In this document: one piece after another, positions 45,149-52,721 of the stretch
How positions within the stretch are numbered: the first letter of the stretch is position 1
Layout: each line of letters opens with the position of its first letter
DNA from: Alphaproteobacteria bacterium
GTDB taxonomy: Bacteria; Pseudomonadota; Alphaproteobacteria; Micropepsales; Micropepsaceae
Direction: 5' to 3'
DNA: 64,000 nucleotides
NCBI GenBank assembly: GCA_017983635.1
Contig: JAGOBA010000002.1
Span: forward strand, 496,001-560,000
Program-made: the position numbers and the translations under genes
The notes under the pieces: generated by a model
What the model saw: only the letters and a program-made list of their open reading frames with translations
Databases searched by the model: none
What the model was told of the DNA's origin: nothing

Positions 45149-45382
45149 ATGACCAGCTCCACCGTCTTTAACAGCAACAAGAGCCAAGCCGTCCGCCTGC
45201 CCAAGGCGGTCGCCTTCCCCGATGACGTTCATCAGGTCGACATCCTCAAAATCGGCCGTGGCCGCTTGATCGTCCCAAAGGGCCGGCGGTGGGACGAACT
45301 GTTTACCATCGGACCGCGCGCGAGCGATGATTTCATGGTCGAACGTCTGCAGCCAAAGGCTGAGGAGCGCGAGCCTCTCTGA
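45149..45382 (+). CDS. vapB: VapB antitoxin (AbrB/MazE-type DNA-binding)
   Basis: A 77-residue antitoxin. Residues 5-45 form the swapped-hairpin AbrB fold with FNSNKSQAVRLPKAVAFPDD and VDILKIGRGRLIVPKG, the typical VapB signature. The C-terminal part (about 50-77) would wrap the toxin. It overlaps vapC by one base (TGATG). With the operator upstream the pair is expected to autoregulate. Confidence 0.93.
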   Translation: MTSSTVFNSNKSQAVRLPKAVAFPDDVHQVDILKIGRGRLIVPKGRRWDELFTIGPRASDDFMVERLQPKAEEREPL

Positions 45383-45780
45383 TGCTGGCATACATGCTCG
45401 ATACGAACATCTGCATCTATGTGATAAGAACTTATCCGGCTGAGTTGCGCGACAAGTTCAACACGCTGGCCGAGCAGCTTTGCATCTCAAGTGTGACGTC
45501 GGGTGAGTTACACTATGGCGCAGAAAAATCGGCACGGCGCGCCGAGAATCTCATCGCGATCGAACACTTCACAGCGCGCCTTGAGGTTCTCCCTTTTGCC
45601 GACAAAGCCGCCGCGCACTACGGCCAGCTACGAGCCGAGCTCGAACGGGCAGGGACACCATGTGGCCCCCACGACATCCAAATCGGCGCCCACGCACGCA
45701 GCGAGGGTTTGATCTTGGTGACAAACAACGTCCGTGAGTTCGCACGAATGCCGGGCCTGCGTTCCGAAAACTGGGTCTAG
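45382..45780 (+). CDS. vapC: VapC toxin (PIN-domain ribonuclease)
   Basis: A 132-residue PIN protein with acidic residues Asp7 (MLDTNICIYV), Glu42 (SGELHYGAEKS) and Asp98 (PHDIQIGAHA), and the TNN at 115-116 in place of the last acidic position, as in many intact VapC. Family members cut initiator tRNA or rRNA loops when free of antitoxin. It appears complete and functional. Its arrangement with vapB is canonical. Confidence 0.93.
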   Translation: MLAYMLDTNICIYVIRTYPAELRDKFNTLAEQLCISSVTSGELHYGAEKSARRAENLIAIEHFTARLEVLPFADKAAAHYGQLRAELERAGTPCGPHDIQIGAHARSEGLILVTNNVREFARMPGLRSENWV

Positions 45781-46024
45781 ATTTATCGGCAGCCTAACGG
45801 ACCGAATAACGGCAAGGGTCTTGCCGACAAACTGCCGACAACAACGATCGCGTTCTCGTCAAATTCGCGGTGCCAGGCGCCGCCGGTTCCCCCCACACGC
45901 GAACCGCCCCGCAGAATTTGCTGCATTCGCGCCACACTCTCGGCACCTTGGTTACCTGGTCGCGCATGACGCGGTGCACACTGCGCGCGTTGCGCTACTC
46001 TCAATGCCTTGCTGTGGGGGCAGC

Positions 46025-46639
46025 ATGGAACTGGCATCGCTCATCGAACCTTTTGAAAAAGCGCTCGACGACCCGAGCTATTGGCAACCGGCCACGATCT
46101 GGTTGCCGCAGAGCCCGGAGTCATGGATCGTGACCGTCGTCCCGCTGGCGCTCACGCTGGCGGCGATCCTCGTTTGGCTTTTGACCAACAGTCCTGGCCG
46201 CTCCTTCAACGTCAATCTAAGGGACACGGTCGATACGAACGACGACTGGAACATCGTGCGCATCCGCAGGTCCACGGCGCAGAAATTTTGGAATGTCGAC
46301 GCCAAGACCGGTTTGGTCGATGAGCCGATCCGCTTCGCTGTCAACGGCCGCGCCCAGACGGGCCGCCTGCTCATCAACCAAGCCTACGATGAAGACGGGT
46401 TGGGCATGAGCCACCGCATGGCGGCGGCCCTCGGCATCGTCATGCTCGACGAGTACGGCAAACCGCTGCCTGGCCAGATTGCCGAAGCCCACGTCCGCGT
46501 CGCGTTCCCGGCTTGGCGCCTCGACCTGCGCACCTGGCGCAACCCGAACCCGGACGTCCGCCTGCAATGGAAGCTCGGCGCGGTCTTCCTGGTTGCCGGC
46601 ATCCTGATCCCTAAGGCCCTCGCGTCAATCGGGTTCTAA
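46025..46639 (+). CDS. Hypothetical membrane protein
   Basis: A 204-residue protein with one helix near the N-terminus (SWIVTVVPLALTLAAILVWLL, about 36-56, written here as two parts in the protein) and one at the C-terminus (GAVFLVAGILIPKALASIGF). The domain between has DDWNIVRIRRSTAQKFWNVD and is likely on one side of the membrane. The ATG at 46025 follows a GGGGG run; an ATG 21 bases upstream is an alternative. The family is not recognised. The gap 45781-46024 before it shows no gene. Confidence 0.65.
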   Translation: MELASLIEPFEKALDDPSYWQPATIWLPQSPESWIVTVVPLALTLAAILVWLLTNSPGRSFNVNLRDTVDTNDDWNIVRIRRSTAQKFWNVDAKTGLVDEPIRFAVNGRAQTGRLLINQAYDEDGLGMSHRMAAALGIVMLDEYGKPLPGQIAEAHVRVAFPAWRLDLRTWRNPNPDVRLQWKLGAVFLVAGILIPKALASIGF

Positions 46640-46702
46640 CGGTGCGTTGCTTTCCGGCGGGCGGGGACCGATGATCGGGCGCATAACGCATGGAGATTGG
46701 CA

Positions 46703-47050
46703 ATGCGCCACGGCTTCGCTCTGACGGCGGCAACGATTGCGCTTCTGACCGCCGCAACGGCATCTGCGGTCACGATCACAAACCACGATCAGACCAGCGT
46801 CCGACTGATGGTCTGCGACGAAAAATGCGGGCCATCGCATGGCGACGATTGGGGTTCGGCCTTCGACTTCTGGCTCCAACCCGGCGAGGCGCGCAGCTTC
46901 GACTGTACCGGCACCTGCTTCGTCGGCATCTACTACGACGATCATTCGCCCACATTGGGCGACATGGCGGTGGCGGACGACGACGAAATGTTCGAGGGTA
47001 ACGAGGCCGGCTATATCCGTCGCGGCATCGCGACCCACAAACCGAACTGA
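46703..47050 (+). CDS. Small secreted Cys-containing protein
   Basis: A 115-residue protein with a signal peptide (LTAATIALLTAATASA, about 6-21). The mature part contains four Cys (MVCDEKCG and SFDCTGTCFVG, two CxxxC pairs) and is strongly acidic. Such a pattern suggests a small disulphide-rich extracytoplasmic domain. GGAG lies seven bases before the ATG at 46703. The family is not recognised. It lies between two orphan membrane protein genes on the same strand. Confidence 0.65.
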   Translation: MRHGFALTAATIALLTAATASAVTITNHDQTSVRLMVCDEKCGPSHGDDWGSAFDFWLQPGEARSFDCTGTCFVGIYYDDHSPTLGDMAVADDDEMFEGNEAGYIRRGIATHKPN

Positions 47051-47073
47051 CGCTCACAGGGAGTCTGCGGATC

Positions 47074-47628
47074 ATGGGCGACGGATCCACACCGATGTCA
47101 CCGATGGAGTGGATGCTGCTGGCGGCGGTCGGTGGCGTCGTGGGCAACGCCGCGTGGGTCGTGTGCGTGCTCATGTATCGCGGCCTCGCGAACGGCGCGC
47201 AGGCGGCGGCCGGAAGATTGACCAGCTACTTCAGCGCCCCGGTCACGAACCTCGTCGTCATGCCGCTCGTGATGCTGATCGGCGCCGCCTTCGTCGGCGC
47301 ATTCTTGCATTTGGCGTTGCTGCAGCAAGGCGTGGTCGGCGGTCTGGGCGCGCTCGCGGGCTACATCGTGCGCGGGTTCGGCGTGATCAAACTTCCGGCC
47401 ATTCCGATGGTCGTCGAACTGATCTCCCTCTGGGGCGCCTGGATCGTTGGCGCCGTCGTCGCCGCCATGGGCCTGCTGATGCAGCGCGCCTCACACGTGC
47501 TCGAGCGCATACCGCTCAGGACGCCTATCGTCCGCGCGATCCTCGCCGGCATCGCGGCCCTCACCGTCTCGATCCTTTTCACGCTCGTCGCCTGGCCCTA
47601 CGTCGCGGCGTTGTTCGGCGCGGGTTAG
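47074..47628 (+). CDS. Hypothetical polytopic membrane protein
   Basis: A 184-residue protein with four predicted membrane helices (about 11-35, 58-85, 118-138 and 158-180) separated by short loops. It has no motif I recognise. It begins 23 bp after the small secreted protein gene, so the two are probably cotranscribed. Its stop is 7 bp from that of the convergent 153-residue protein gene. Confidence 0.65.
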   Translation: MGDGSTPMSPMEWMLLAAVGGVVGNAAWVVCVLMYRGLANGAQAAAGRLTSYFSAPVTNLVVMPLVMLIGAAFVGAFLHLALLQQGVVGGLGALAGYIVRGFGVIKLPAIPMVVELISLWGAWIVGAVVAAMGLLMQRASHVLERIPLRTPIVRAILAGIAALTVSILFTLVAWPYVAALFGAG

Positions 47629-47635
47629 ACACCGA

Positions 47636-48097
47636 TCACGCCGCCAACCCAAACGTCCGCGCATAGACGGCGGGCTTCATGAACGCCAGGTACTCGGCCT
47701 GCATCTCTTTCGTCAGCACCTCGAGCAGAAACGCATTCTCGACCCAGAACTCGATCACATGAAAGCACCCGCCGCGATCGCAGACCCGCGCACGCCAGCC
47801 CTCGCGCTTGGCGAGCGCCAGCACCTCGGCCTCGCTGAGCGGCGTCGCGATCGCAAAGTGGCAGGCGGAGCTTCCGTTCGCGGCCGCGTTCGTGCGCGTG
47901 CCGACCTCGGCGTCGCCGATCACGTTTTCCTGCGTATAGGGGCACACCTCGATCTCCGTCCCCCGCTCGTCGCCCGCAAGCGCGATGAAGCTCTCCGGGA
48001 ACGGCGGGAACGGAAACGCCACGCCGCGCCAAAGTTCGGCGATCACCTTCGCGACGTGCTCGGGGTTCTTCGCCGGCATCGACCCATGAAACATCAT
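47636..48097 (-). CDS. Conserved hypothetical protein, possibly VOC/glyoxalase-like
   Basis: A 153-residue protein that starts MMFHGSMPAKNPEHVAKVIA and contains FPFPPFPESFIALAGD, TEIEVCPYTQENVIGD, SACHFAIATPLSEAEVLALA and FHVIEFWVENAFLLEVLT. The paired beta-strand halves with His and Glu near their ends resemble the VOC (glyoxalase/bleomycin-resistance) layout, but I cannot confirm the family. GGAGAAGG precedes its start, 11 bp after the tetR stop, so it is probably the third gene of the small-ORF/tetR operon. Confidence 0.7.
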   Translation of the reverse strand: MMFHGSMPAKNPEHVAKVIAELWRGVAFPFPPFPESFIALAGDERGTEIEVCPYTQENVIGDAEVGTRTNAAANGSSACHFAIATPLSEAEVLALAKREGWRARVCDRGGCFHVIEFWVENAFLLEVLTKEMQAEYLAFMKPAVYARTFGLAA

Positions 48098-48108
48098 GAC
48101 CCTTCTCC

Positions 48109-48711
48109 CTATTTGTCGCGCGCGCGTTGGCGCGCCGCATCGAACATCAACTGCAACACGAACGACGAAGCCTTGCCCGCTTCCTCACCCGAAAACCCCC
48201 AATAGTCCTTCATCGTCTGCCAGGCCGCGCCCGAATAGAGCAGCTGCGCCGCCGCCGTCACCCAGCGCGCTTCGTTCGCCGGCAGATCCTTGACCGCATC
48301 GGCCACCGCCTTGCGGATCGCGACCTTGCGCTTGTCGTTCACGCGCAAACGGAACTCGCGCCCCTGCGGCGTCGACCAAAACGCGCGCATAAGATTTTCG
48401 TTGTCGTCGAAGGCGGGAAACACCCGCCGCGGCGCCGCGACGAGGTCGCTCTCCGATTGCGGAAAGCTCGCCGTACCGATCCGCGGATCGAGCGCATCCC
48501 AGAGCGCGTCCAGAAGCTCGCCCTTGGACCCAAAATGCCGATAGACGGTGCGCTCTTGCACGCCGGCCTCGCGCGCCACCGCACCGAACGTGATCTCGCC
48601 TAATTCCGCATCCTGCATCAGCCGTTCCGCCGCCGCCAAAATCCGCCGCCGCGTCTCCGCCTTCTGCTCCTCCCGCAGCGGGCTCTCGTATTTCGCCGTC
48701 GAAGTGCTCAT
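48109..48711 (-). CDS. TetR/AcrR family transcriptional regulator
   Basis: A 200-residue TetR protein with the helix-turn-helix ITFGAVAREAGVQERTVYRHFGSKGELLDAL (two parts at about 38-70) after an ARRRILAAAERLM-like helix, and a helical ligand-binding C-terminus. The ATG at 48711 overlaps the stop of a 35-codon gene (ATGA), indicating translational coupling. Likely operators are the inverted repeats at 48861-48910 upstream of that small gene. The ligand is unknown. Confidence 0.9.
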   Translation of the reverse strand: MSTSTAKYESPLREEQKAETRRRILAAAERLMQDAELGEITFGAVAREAGVQERTVYRHFGSKGELLDALWDALDPRIGTASFPQSESDLVAAPRRVFPAFDDNENLMRAFWSTPQGREFRLRVNDKRKVAIRKAVADAVKDLPANEARWVTAAAQLLYSGAAWQTMKDYWGFSGEEAGKASSFVLQLMFDAARQRARDK

Positions 48712-48815
48712 GTCGCGCCTTGCCAAATCGCGATCAAAACGACGGTCGCGAACATCGCCCCAAACCGGACGAAAACCGCGCGGAACAGGGAAGGGTTGTT
48801 CTGAATGGTATGCAT
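48708..48815 (-). CDS. 35-residue membrane peptide coupled to tetR
   Basis: An ATG at 48815 opens a 35-codon frame ending in a TGA that overlaps the tetR ATG. GGAGG lies six bases before the ATG, the best ribosome site in the region. The peptide starts MHTIQNNPSLFRAVFVRFG and has one hydrophobic helix (AMFATVVLIAIWQ) after two Arg, giving an N-in or N-out single-span peptide. I do not recognise it. The strong ribosome site and exact coupling support a real gene, possibly the product that the regulator controls or a leader that sets tetR translation. Confidence 0.65.
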   Translation of the reverse strand: MHTIQNNPSLFRAVFVRFGAMFATVVLIAIWQGAT

Positions 48816-48860
48816 GGGTCGCCTCCTTCTCCCTCCTATGACGCGCCAGAAGCAGCCGTT

Positions 48861-48910
48861 GTGACAGGATTAATGTCACGAACCATTATTGATGTCAGTG
48901 TATATGACAT
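48861..48910. promoter_or_regulatory. Two 19-bp inverted repeats, candidate TetR operators
   Basis: Repeat 1 is GTGACA-7 bp-TGTCAC (48861-48879). Repeat 2 is ATGTCA-7 bp-TGACAT (48892-48910). Both have 6-bp arms with the same 7-bp spacer and use TGACA/TGTCA half-sites in opposite order. They lie 46-95 bp upstream of the small-ORF/tetR start, in an AT-rich stretch that could hold the promoter. The DNA from 48911 to 49114 shows no convincing gene. Confidence 0.6.
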
Positions 48911-49114
48911 TAACTCGGGAGGTCAAGAGTAAGGCCCGAGGTCCGTCCTGGCCCCGTCCCAACGACCGGGCCGACAAGGAAGTCAGCGAGGTGATCAATC
49001 TCACTCTGCCTTGAATTTCGGTGCTGACCTTCGCGATCGCCCAGCCGCGGTTCTCGCTCATCTGCTAACGTTGGAGCGGTAACCGCAGACGTTCTGCATA
49101 GCGCAGGAGGCAAG

Positions 49115-49552
49115 ATGCCCTCGTGGTTCGAAGATCGCATGTGGCTGGAATCGCCACGCCATATCGTGAGCGCCGCCGTCGTCGCGACCGATGATGCCGG
49201 TCGGCTGCTTCTCGTGCGCTCGCCGCGGCGCGGGTGGGAGATGCCGGGCGGTCAAGTCGAAATCGGCGAGTCGCTTGAAGCTGCAGCGAAGCGGGAGGTG
49301 ATGGAGGAGTGCGGCGTTGAAGTCGGCGACCTCAAACTTTGCGGCATCTTTCAAGCGTTGGAGAAAAGCGTCGTCAATGCGCTGTTTCGCGGACGTTACA
49401 TTGCCGGCACGCCGCGCCCCAGCGACGAAGCGATCGAAGCCGGCTTCTTCGAGCGCGAGCGAGCTCTCGAAATGGTCACCCACGCCAACTTCCGCGACCG
49501 CATCCGTTTCACCCTTGATGAAGCCCGCCACCCGTTCTTCATCGCATCGTGA
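49115..49552 (+). CDS. Nudix hydrolase
   Basis: A 145-residue protein with a perfect Nudix box at residues 46-68 (G, then E52, R60 E61, E64 E65, G67; sequence GQVEIGESLEAAAKREVMEE). It is short with no extra domain, like MutT/ADP-ribose-type hydrolases. The substrate is unknown. GGAGG lies four bases before the ATG at 49115. It stands alone between the tetR operon and the convergent PcfJ gene. Confidence 0.92.
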   Translation: MPSWFEDRMWLESPRHIVSAAVVATDDAGRLLLVRSPRRGWEMPGGQVEIGESLEAAAKREVMEECGVEVGDLKLCGIFQALEKSVVNALFRGRYIAGTPRPSDEAIEAGFFERERALEMVTHANFRDRIRFTLDEARHPFFIAS

Positions 49553-49609
49553 GCTGCTGCGGACAAATCGGGGTCAGGCCAATTCTCATTCTGACACCGG
49601 TTTCCGCGC

Positions 49610-51100
49610 TCACCACCCGTAGAGATAGTGCCCCGGCTTCAGCGCCGCCTTCTTCATCCAGCTTTCGAGCACGCCCTTCTCTTGCTCGCTCGGCCGCCGG
49701 TTCGCGCGGCCGCGCGCTTGCACGACGGTGCGATTGGCATCGACCTCAATGGTGAGCACCGGCTCGCGGCGCCCCTCGTCCGACGCGATCCGGCTGTCGA
49801 GCGACCAAATCGAGCACGCCCCGCGCGCGCAGCTATGCGCATAGCTCGCCACGCAATGCCGCATCGCGCGCCCGTTGTCGGCGAGTTCCTGCCCGCTCAA
49901 AAGCTCGCGAAACGTCCACAGCGTCAGCCGGTTCGGATCGTCGCGTGAGCCGGTTTGCACGGTAAGCCCCTGTATCCCCGAGGCCTTCCAGAACCGCTGA
50001 TCGTTCGCGCGCACCACGCGAAGCTCGCCGTGCCACGCCTCCACTTGCCGCAGCAGACTGTCGACCGTGCGCCGCGACATCGTGAGGTTCGGCTGCGGCG
50101 GTGGGCGCGTCTCCGCGCGGCCTGGCCCCACCATCACCTCTTGCGTCTCGAACTTTTGGGAGTTCAGAAAGTCGACGATCGGCCCGGCGTGCCGCAGGTC
50201 CAACATCGGATTGGCGATGAAGAAGCGATAGACCGAAAGCCAAAACGCCCGCCGCTCGTCGTCGCGCTCGATCCGTTGGCCGAGCCGCGTTCCCATCAAC
50301 GCCGCCGCAAGCCGCTCCCCGCCGCCCAGCGCCTTGATGTCGGCCAGCATGAGCGCCCCTTCGATCGAGAAACTCTCCGGCGCGTCGACGAAGTGATGCG
50401 CGATCATCTTCGTCATCGGATAAGGCGTCTTCGCGGTGCGGATGTTGAACCCAAGGCCGATATGCACGAACCAATCGCGAAACTGATGTGCCCCGCGGTC
50501 GCCACGCAGCCATGCGCTGTCCAGGAACCGCGGCACGTCAAAGCGCGCGAACAAATGCCGAAGCAGCGACGAGAATTGCCGTCCCGCATTGTGGCTCGAC
50601 GGCCGCCACGCGAACGGATCGCGCAACCACTGCCCGCGTCGTTCGTGCAAACGGACCAACGCCTCCAGATAGAGCATCGGCGTGTGCAACACCGTGACGG
50701 TCTCGAACACCAGCGTCGACACGCGCTCGAAATGCAAAAGAAACGCAGCCAAGCTCTCGCGTTCGCCCTTGCCGTCTTTGCTTCGCGCGATCGCCTGCGC
50801 CACCTCGCGCCAGCCCGGCCGGTCGACGCTCGCCGGATCGATCCGCCCAGCACAAGCTTCGTTGATAAATCGCCGCGGATTGCGATGCAACTTCGCCCGC
50901 GCCTCGACCGCCGCCTTCTCGGCCGCGACAATCGCCAACTCCGCCTGCCGCGCGTCCGCCGATTTCTCCAGCGACGCCACAACCCCATGCCGCGAACACC
51001 ATTCGAAATACGCCGCAACACTCGAAACCTGAAGCGCCCGCAAATGCCGCCCCATCACCGGCCGCAGAACCTCAACCTCCTCCGATACCCGCCGCGCCAT
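49610..51100 (-). CDS. PcfJ domain-containing protein
   Basis: A 496-residue protein whose last 140 residues carry the PcfJ signature: ELADNGRAMRHCVASYAHSC, then SIWSLDSR, PVLTIEVD and VVQARGRANRRPSEQE. PcfJ was named on the conjugative plasmid pCF10 but occurs on chromosomes too; its function is unknown. The N-terminal 340 residues are helical with many Arg and Trp. The ATG at 51100 follows AAGGAC; sequence further upstream in frame is a GC-rich repeat-like run. It is an orphan with no conjugation genes around. Confidence 0.82.
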   Translation of the reverse strand: MARRVSEEVEVLRPVMGRHLRALQVSSVAAYFEWCSRHGVVASLEKSADARQAELAIVAAEKAAVEARAKLHRNPRRFINEACAGRIDPASVDRPGWREVAQAIARSKDGKGERESLAAFLLHFERVSTLVFETVTVLHTPMLYLEALVRLHERRGQWLRDPFAWRPSSHNAGRQFSSLLRHLFARFDVPRFLDSAWLRGDRGAHQFRDWFVHIGLGFNIRTAKTPYPMTKMIAHHFVDAPESFSIEGALMLADIKALGGGERLAAALMGTRLGQRIERDDERRAFWLSVYRFFIANPMLDLRHAGPIVDFLNSQKFETQEVMVGPGRAETRPPPQPNLTMSRRTVDSLLRQVEAWHGELRVVRANDQRFWKASGIQGLTVQTGSRDDPNRLTLWTFRELLSGQELADNGRAMRHCVASYAHSCARGACSIWSLDSRIASDEGRREPVLTIEVDANRTVVQARGRANRRPSEQEKGVLESWMKKAALKPGHYLYGW

Positions 51101-51174
51101 GCTCGTCCTTCCTGGGACCGCCGGCTTCCAACCGGCCCTTCCTTCAATCCTCCCGCGGCACCTGCCGCGCAAGG

Positions 51175-51471
51175 TCCACGATGCGCGGTGCCAAGGTCCT
51201 TGAGGCTCTGGTTGAGTATTTTCTGATCCGCGAGATAAAGCGACGCGGGCGACTTGGGCACATCAAGCCAATCGACTTGCATTGGGATTTGCAAGGTGAC
51301 GACGACTAGCGCGAGGCATTCGAGATCAGAAAGCGCTCTTCAAGATCAGAGAATCTCCTTCGCGACGGGCACTCGCAACTCTCCGCTTGCATTTCCATCC
51401 GGAATGTTCCATATTTGTTCCAACCAGTCCTTCAGCTGCTTGGATACGCCTGTGATGCCCTCTTTCGCTCC
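51175..51471 (-). pseudogene. Decayed reading frame with internal stops
   Basis: In one minus-strand frame, 41 open codons (51471-51349) encode protein-like sequence containing KQLKDWLEQIWNIPDG and ELRVPVAKEIL; two TGA codons follow (51346-51348 and 51340-51342), and the same frame then continues with ALSDLECLALVVVTLQIPMQ and VDWLDVPKSPASLYLADQK up to about 51175. No start codon suits the first part. Composition is less GC-rich than neighbours. It looks like the tail of a broken gene; the family is unknown. Confidence 0.4.
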
Positions 51472-51550
51472 TCACACCGCACGCCGGTCAGAAGCCCTCC
51501 GGACCCTCGCAAGCCGCGGAACCCGCCGCACCGCGCCCGGCGCCAGCCCC

Positions 51551-51623
51551 GTTACAAGTTACATCGATGTAGCGGCGAAGTTACGGGATTTTTGGCGCAA
51601 ATCTGCGGTTGTTACGGAGTTAC
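51551..51623. repeat. Cluster of five GTTAC motifs
   Basis: GTTAC occurs at 51551, 51558, 51580, 51611 and 51619, within 73 bp of otherwise gene-free DNA. All are in the same orientation. The stretch 51472-51770 otherwise shows no convincing gene; the gshB promoter must lie at its right end. Confidence 0.5.
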
Positions 51624-51770
51624 GGCAAAGATTCGCAGCGTTTTCGCGCCACAGCGCCGAAATTCACATCACGCGGCCCGGAATTCGAAGATAGAGGGAC
51701 ATAATACCAACCGCGCAAACCCGCTATAACCCATGCCCCACACCCCAATCCCCAACACCAGGACCCTTCC

Positions 51771-52721
51771 ATGCCGCTGACCGTCGCCATTCAGATGGAC
51801 CCGATCGATCGCATCGACATCGGCGGCGACTCCACGTTTGCCTTGGCGCTGGAGGCCCAAGCCCGCGGCCACAAACTTTGGTACTACCTGCCCAAACATC
51901 TGGCCCAACGTGACGGCAAGACTTCCACCCGCGCCCACACGCTCGCCGTCCGCAATGAGCGCGGCAACCATTTCACGATTGGCGCGCCCGAGCCGCTGGA
52001 TCTCGCCACCGTCGACGTGGTGCTTCTGCGCCAGGACCCGCCGTTCGACATGGGCTACATCACCACGACCCACATGCTGGAGCGTCTGCCCAAAAGCGTG
52101 CTCGTCGTGAACGATCCCTATTGGGTCCGAAACTCGCCGGAGAAAGTCTTCGTGACCGAGTTCCCGGACCTCATGCCGCCCACGCTCATCACCAGCGATC
52201 CGGAAACGATCAAAGCCTTCCGCGCCGAGCATGGCGAGATCGTGATCAAGCCGCTCTACGGCAACGGCGGCTCCGGTGTCTTCCGCGTGCAGCCGCAAGA
52301 CGAAAACCTGAACGCCATGATGGAGTTCTTCAACGCCTTCGTGCGCGAACCGATGATGGTGCAGCGTTATGAGGCGAAGGTCCGTCAAGGCGATAAGCGC
52401 ATCATCCTGGTCGACGGTGAGGCCGTGGGCGCGATCAACCGCGTGCCTGCTAAGGGCGAGGCGCGCTCGAACATGCATGTGGGCGGGCGGCCGGAGAAAA
52501 CCGAACTCACCGCGCGCGACAAGGAAATCTGCACCCGCATCGGGCCTGAATTGAAACGCCGCGGCCTCATCTTCACCGGCATCGACGTGATCGGCGATTA
52601 CCTCACCGAAATCAACGTCACCTCGCCCACCGGCATTTGGGAAATCAAGCGCTTCTCCGGCACCGATATCGCCTCGCTTATCTGGACCGCCATCGAACGG
52701 CGGCACGCGACGCGCGCATGA
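51771..52721 (+). CDS. gshB: Glutathione synthetase
   Basis: A 316-residue ATP-grasp enzyme that joins glycine to gamma-glutamylcysteine. It shows [20 protein letters not shown] at the N-terminus, [19 protein letters not shown], the ATP-grasp [18 protein letters not shown] and the C-terminal [17 protein letters not shown]. Length is typical. Its stop overlaps the start of the ComM-like gene by ATGA. In related genomes it usually follows rsmI and yraN closely; here 6.7 kb of accessory DNA intervenes. Confidence 0.97.
   Translation: MPLTVAIQMDPIDRIDIGGDSTFALALEAQARGHKLWYYLPKHLAQRDGKTSTRAHTLAVRNERGNHFTIGAPEPLDLATVDVVLLRQDPPFDMGYITTTHMLERLPKSVLVVNDPYWVRNSPEKVFVTEFPDLMPPTLITSDPETIKAFRAEHGEIVIKPLYGNGGSGVFRVQPQDENLNAMMEFFNAFVREPMMVQRYEAKVRQGDKRIILVDGEAVGAINRVPAKGEARSNMHVGGRPEKTELTARDKEICTRIGPELKRRGLIFTGIDVIGDYLTEINVTSPTGIWEIKRFSGTDIASLIWTAIERRHATRA

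Noticed and set aside
48876..49061. 61-codon minus-strand frame across the operator region
   Set aside because: No ribosome site, covers the inverted repeats, and would end inside the tetR operon promoter.
51105..51152. GC-rich GCCGG ... CCGGC run before the PcfJ gene as a dispersed repeat
   Set aside because: Only a 5-bp self-pairing is visible and there is no second copy in the window to support it.
51254..51729. Two overlapping plus-strand frames upstream of gshB
   Set aside because: No ribosome site, no recognisable motif, and the minus-strand frame over the same DNA looks more protein-like; treated as non-coding or decayed.
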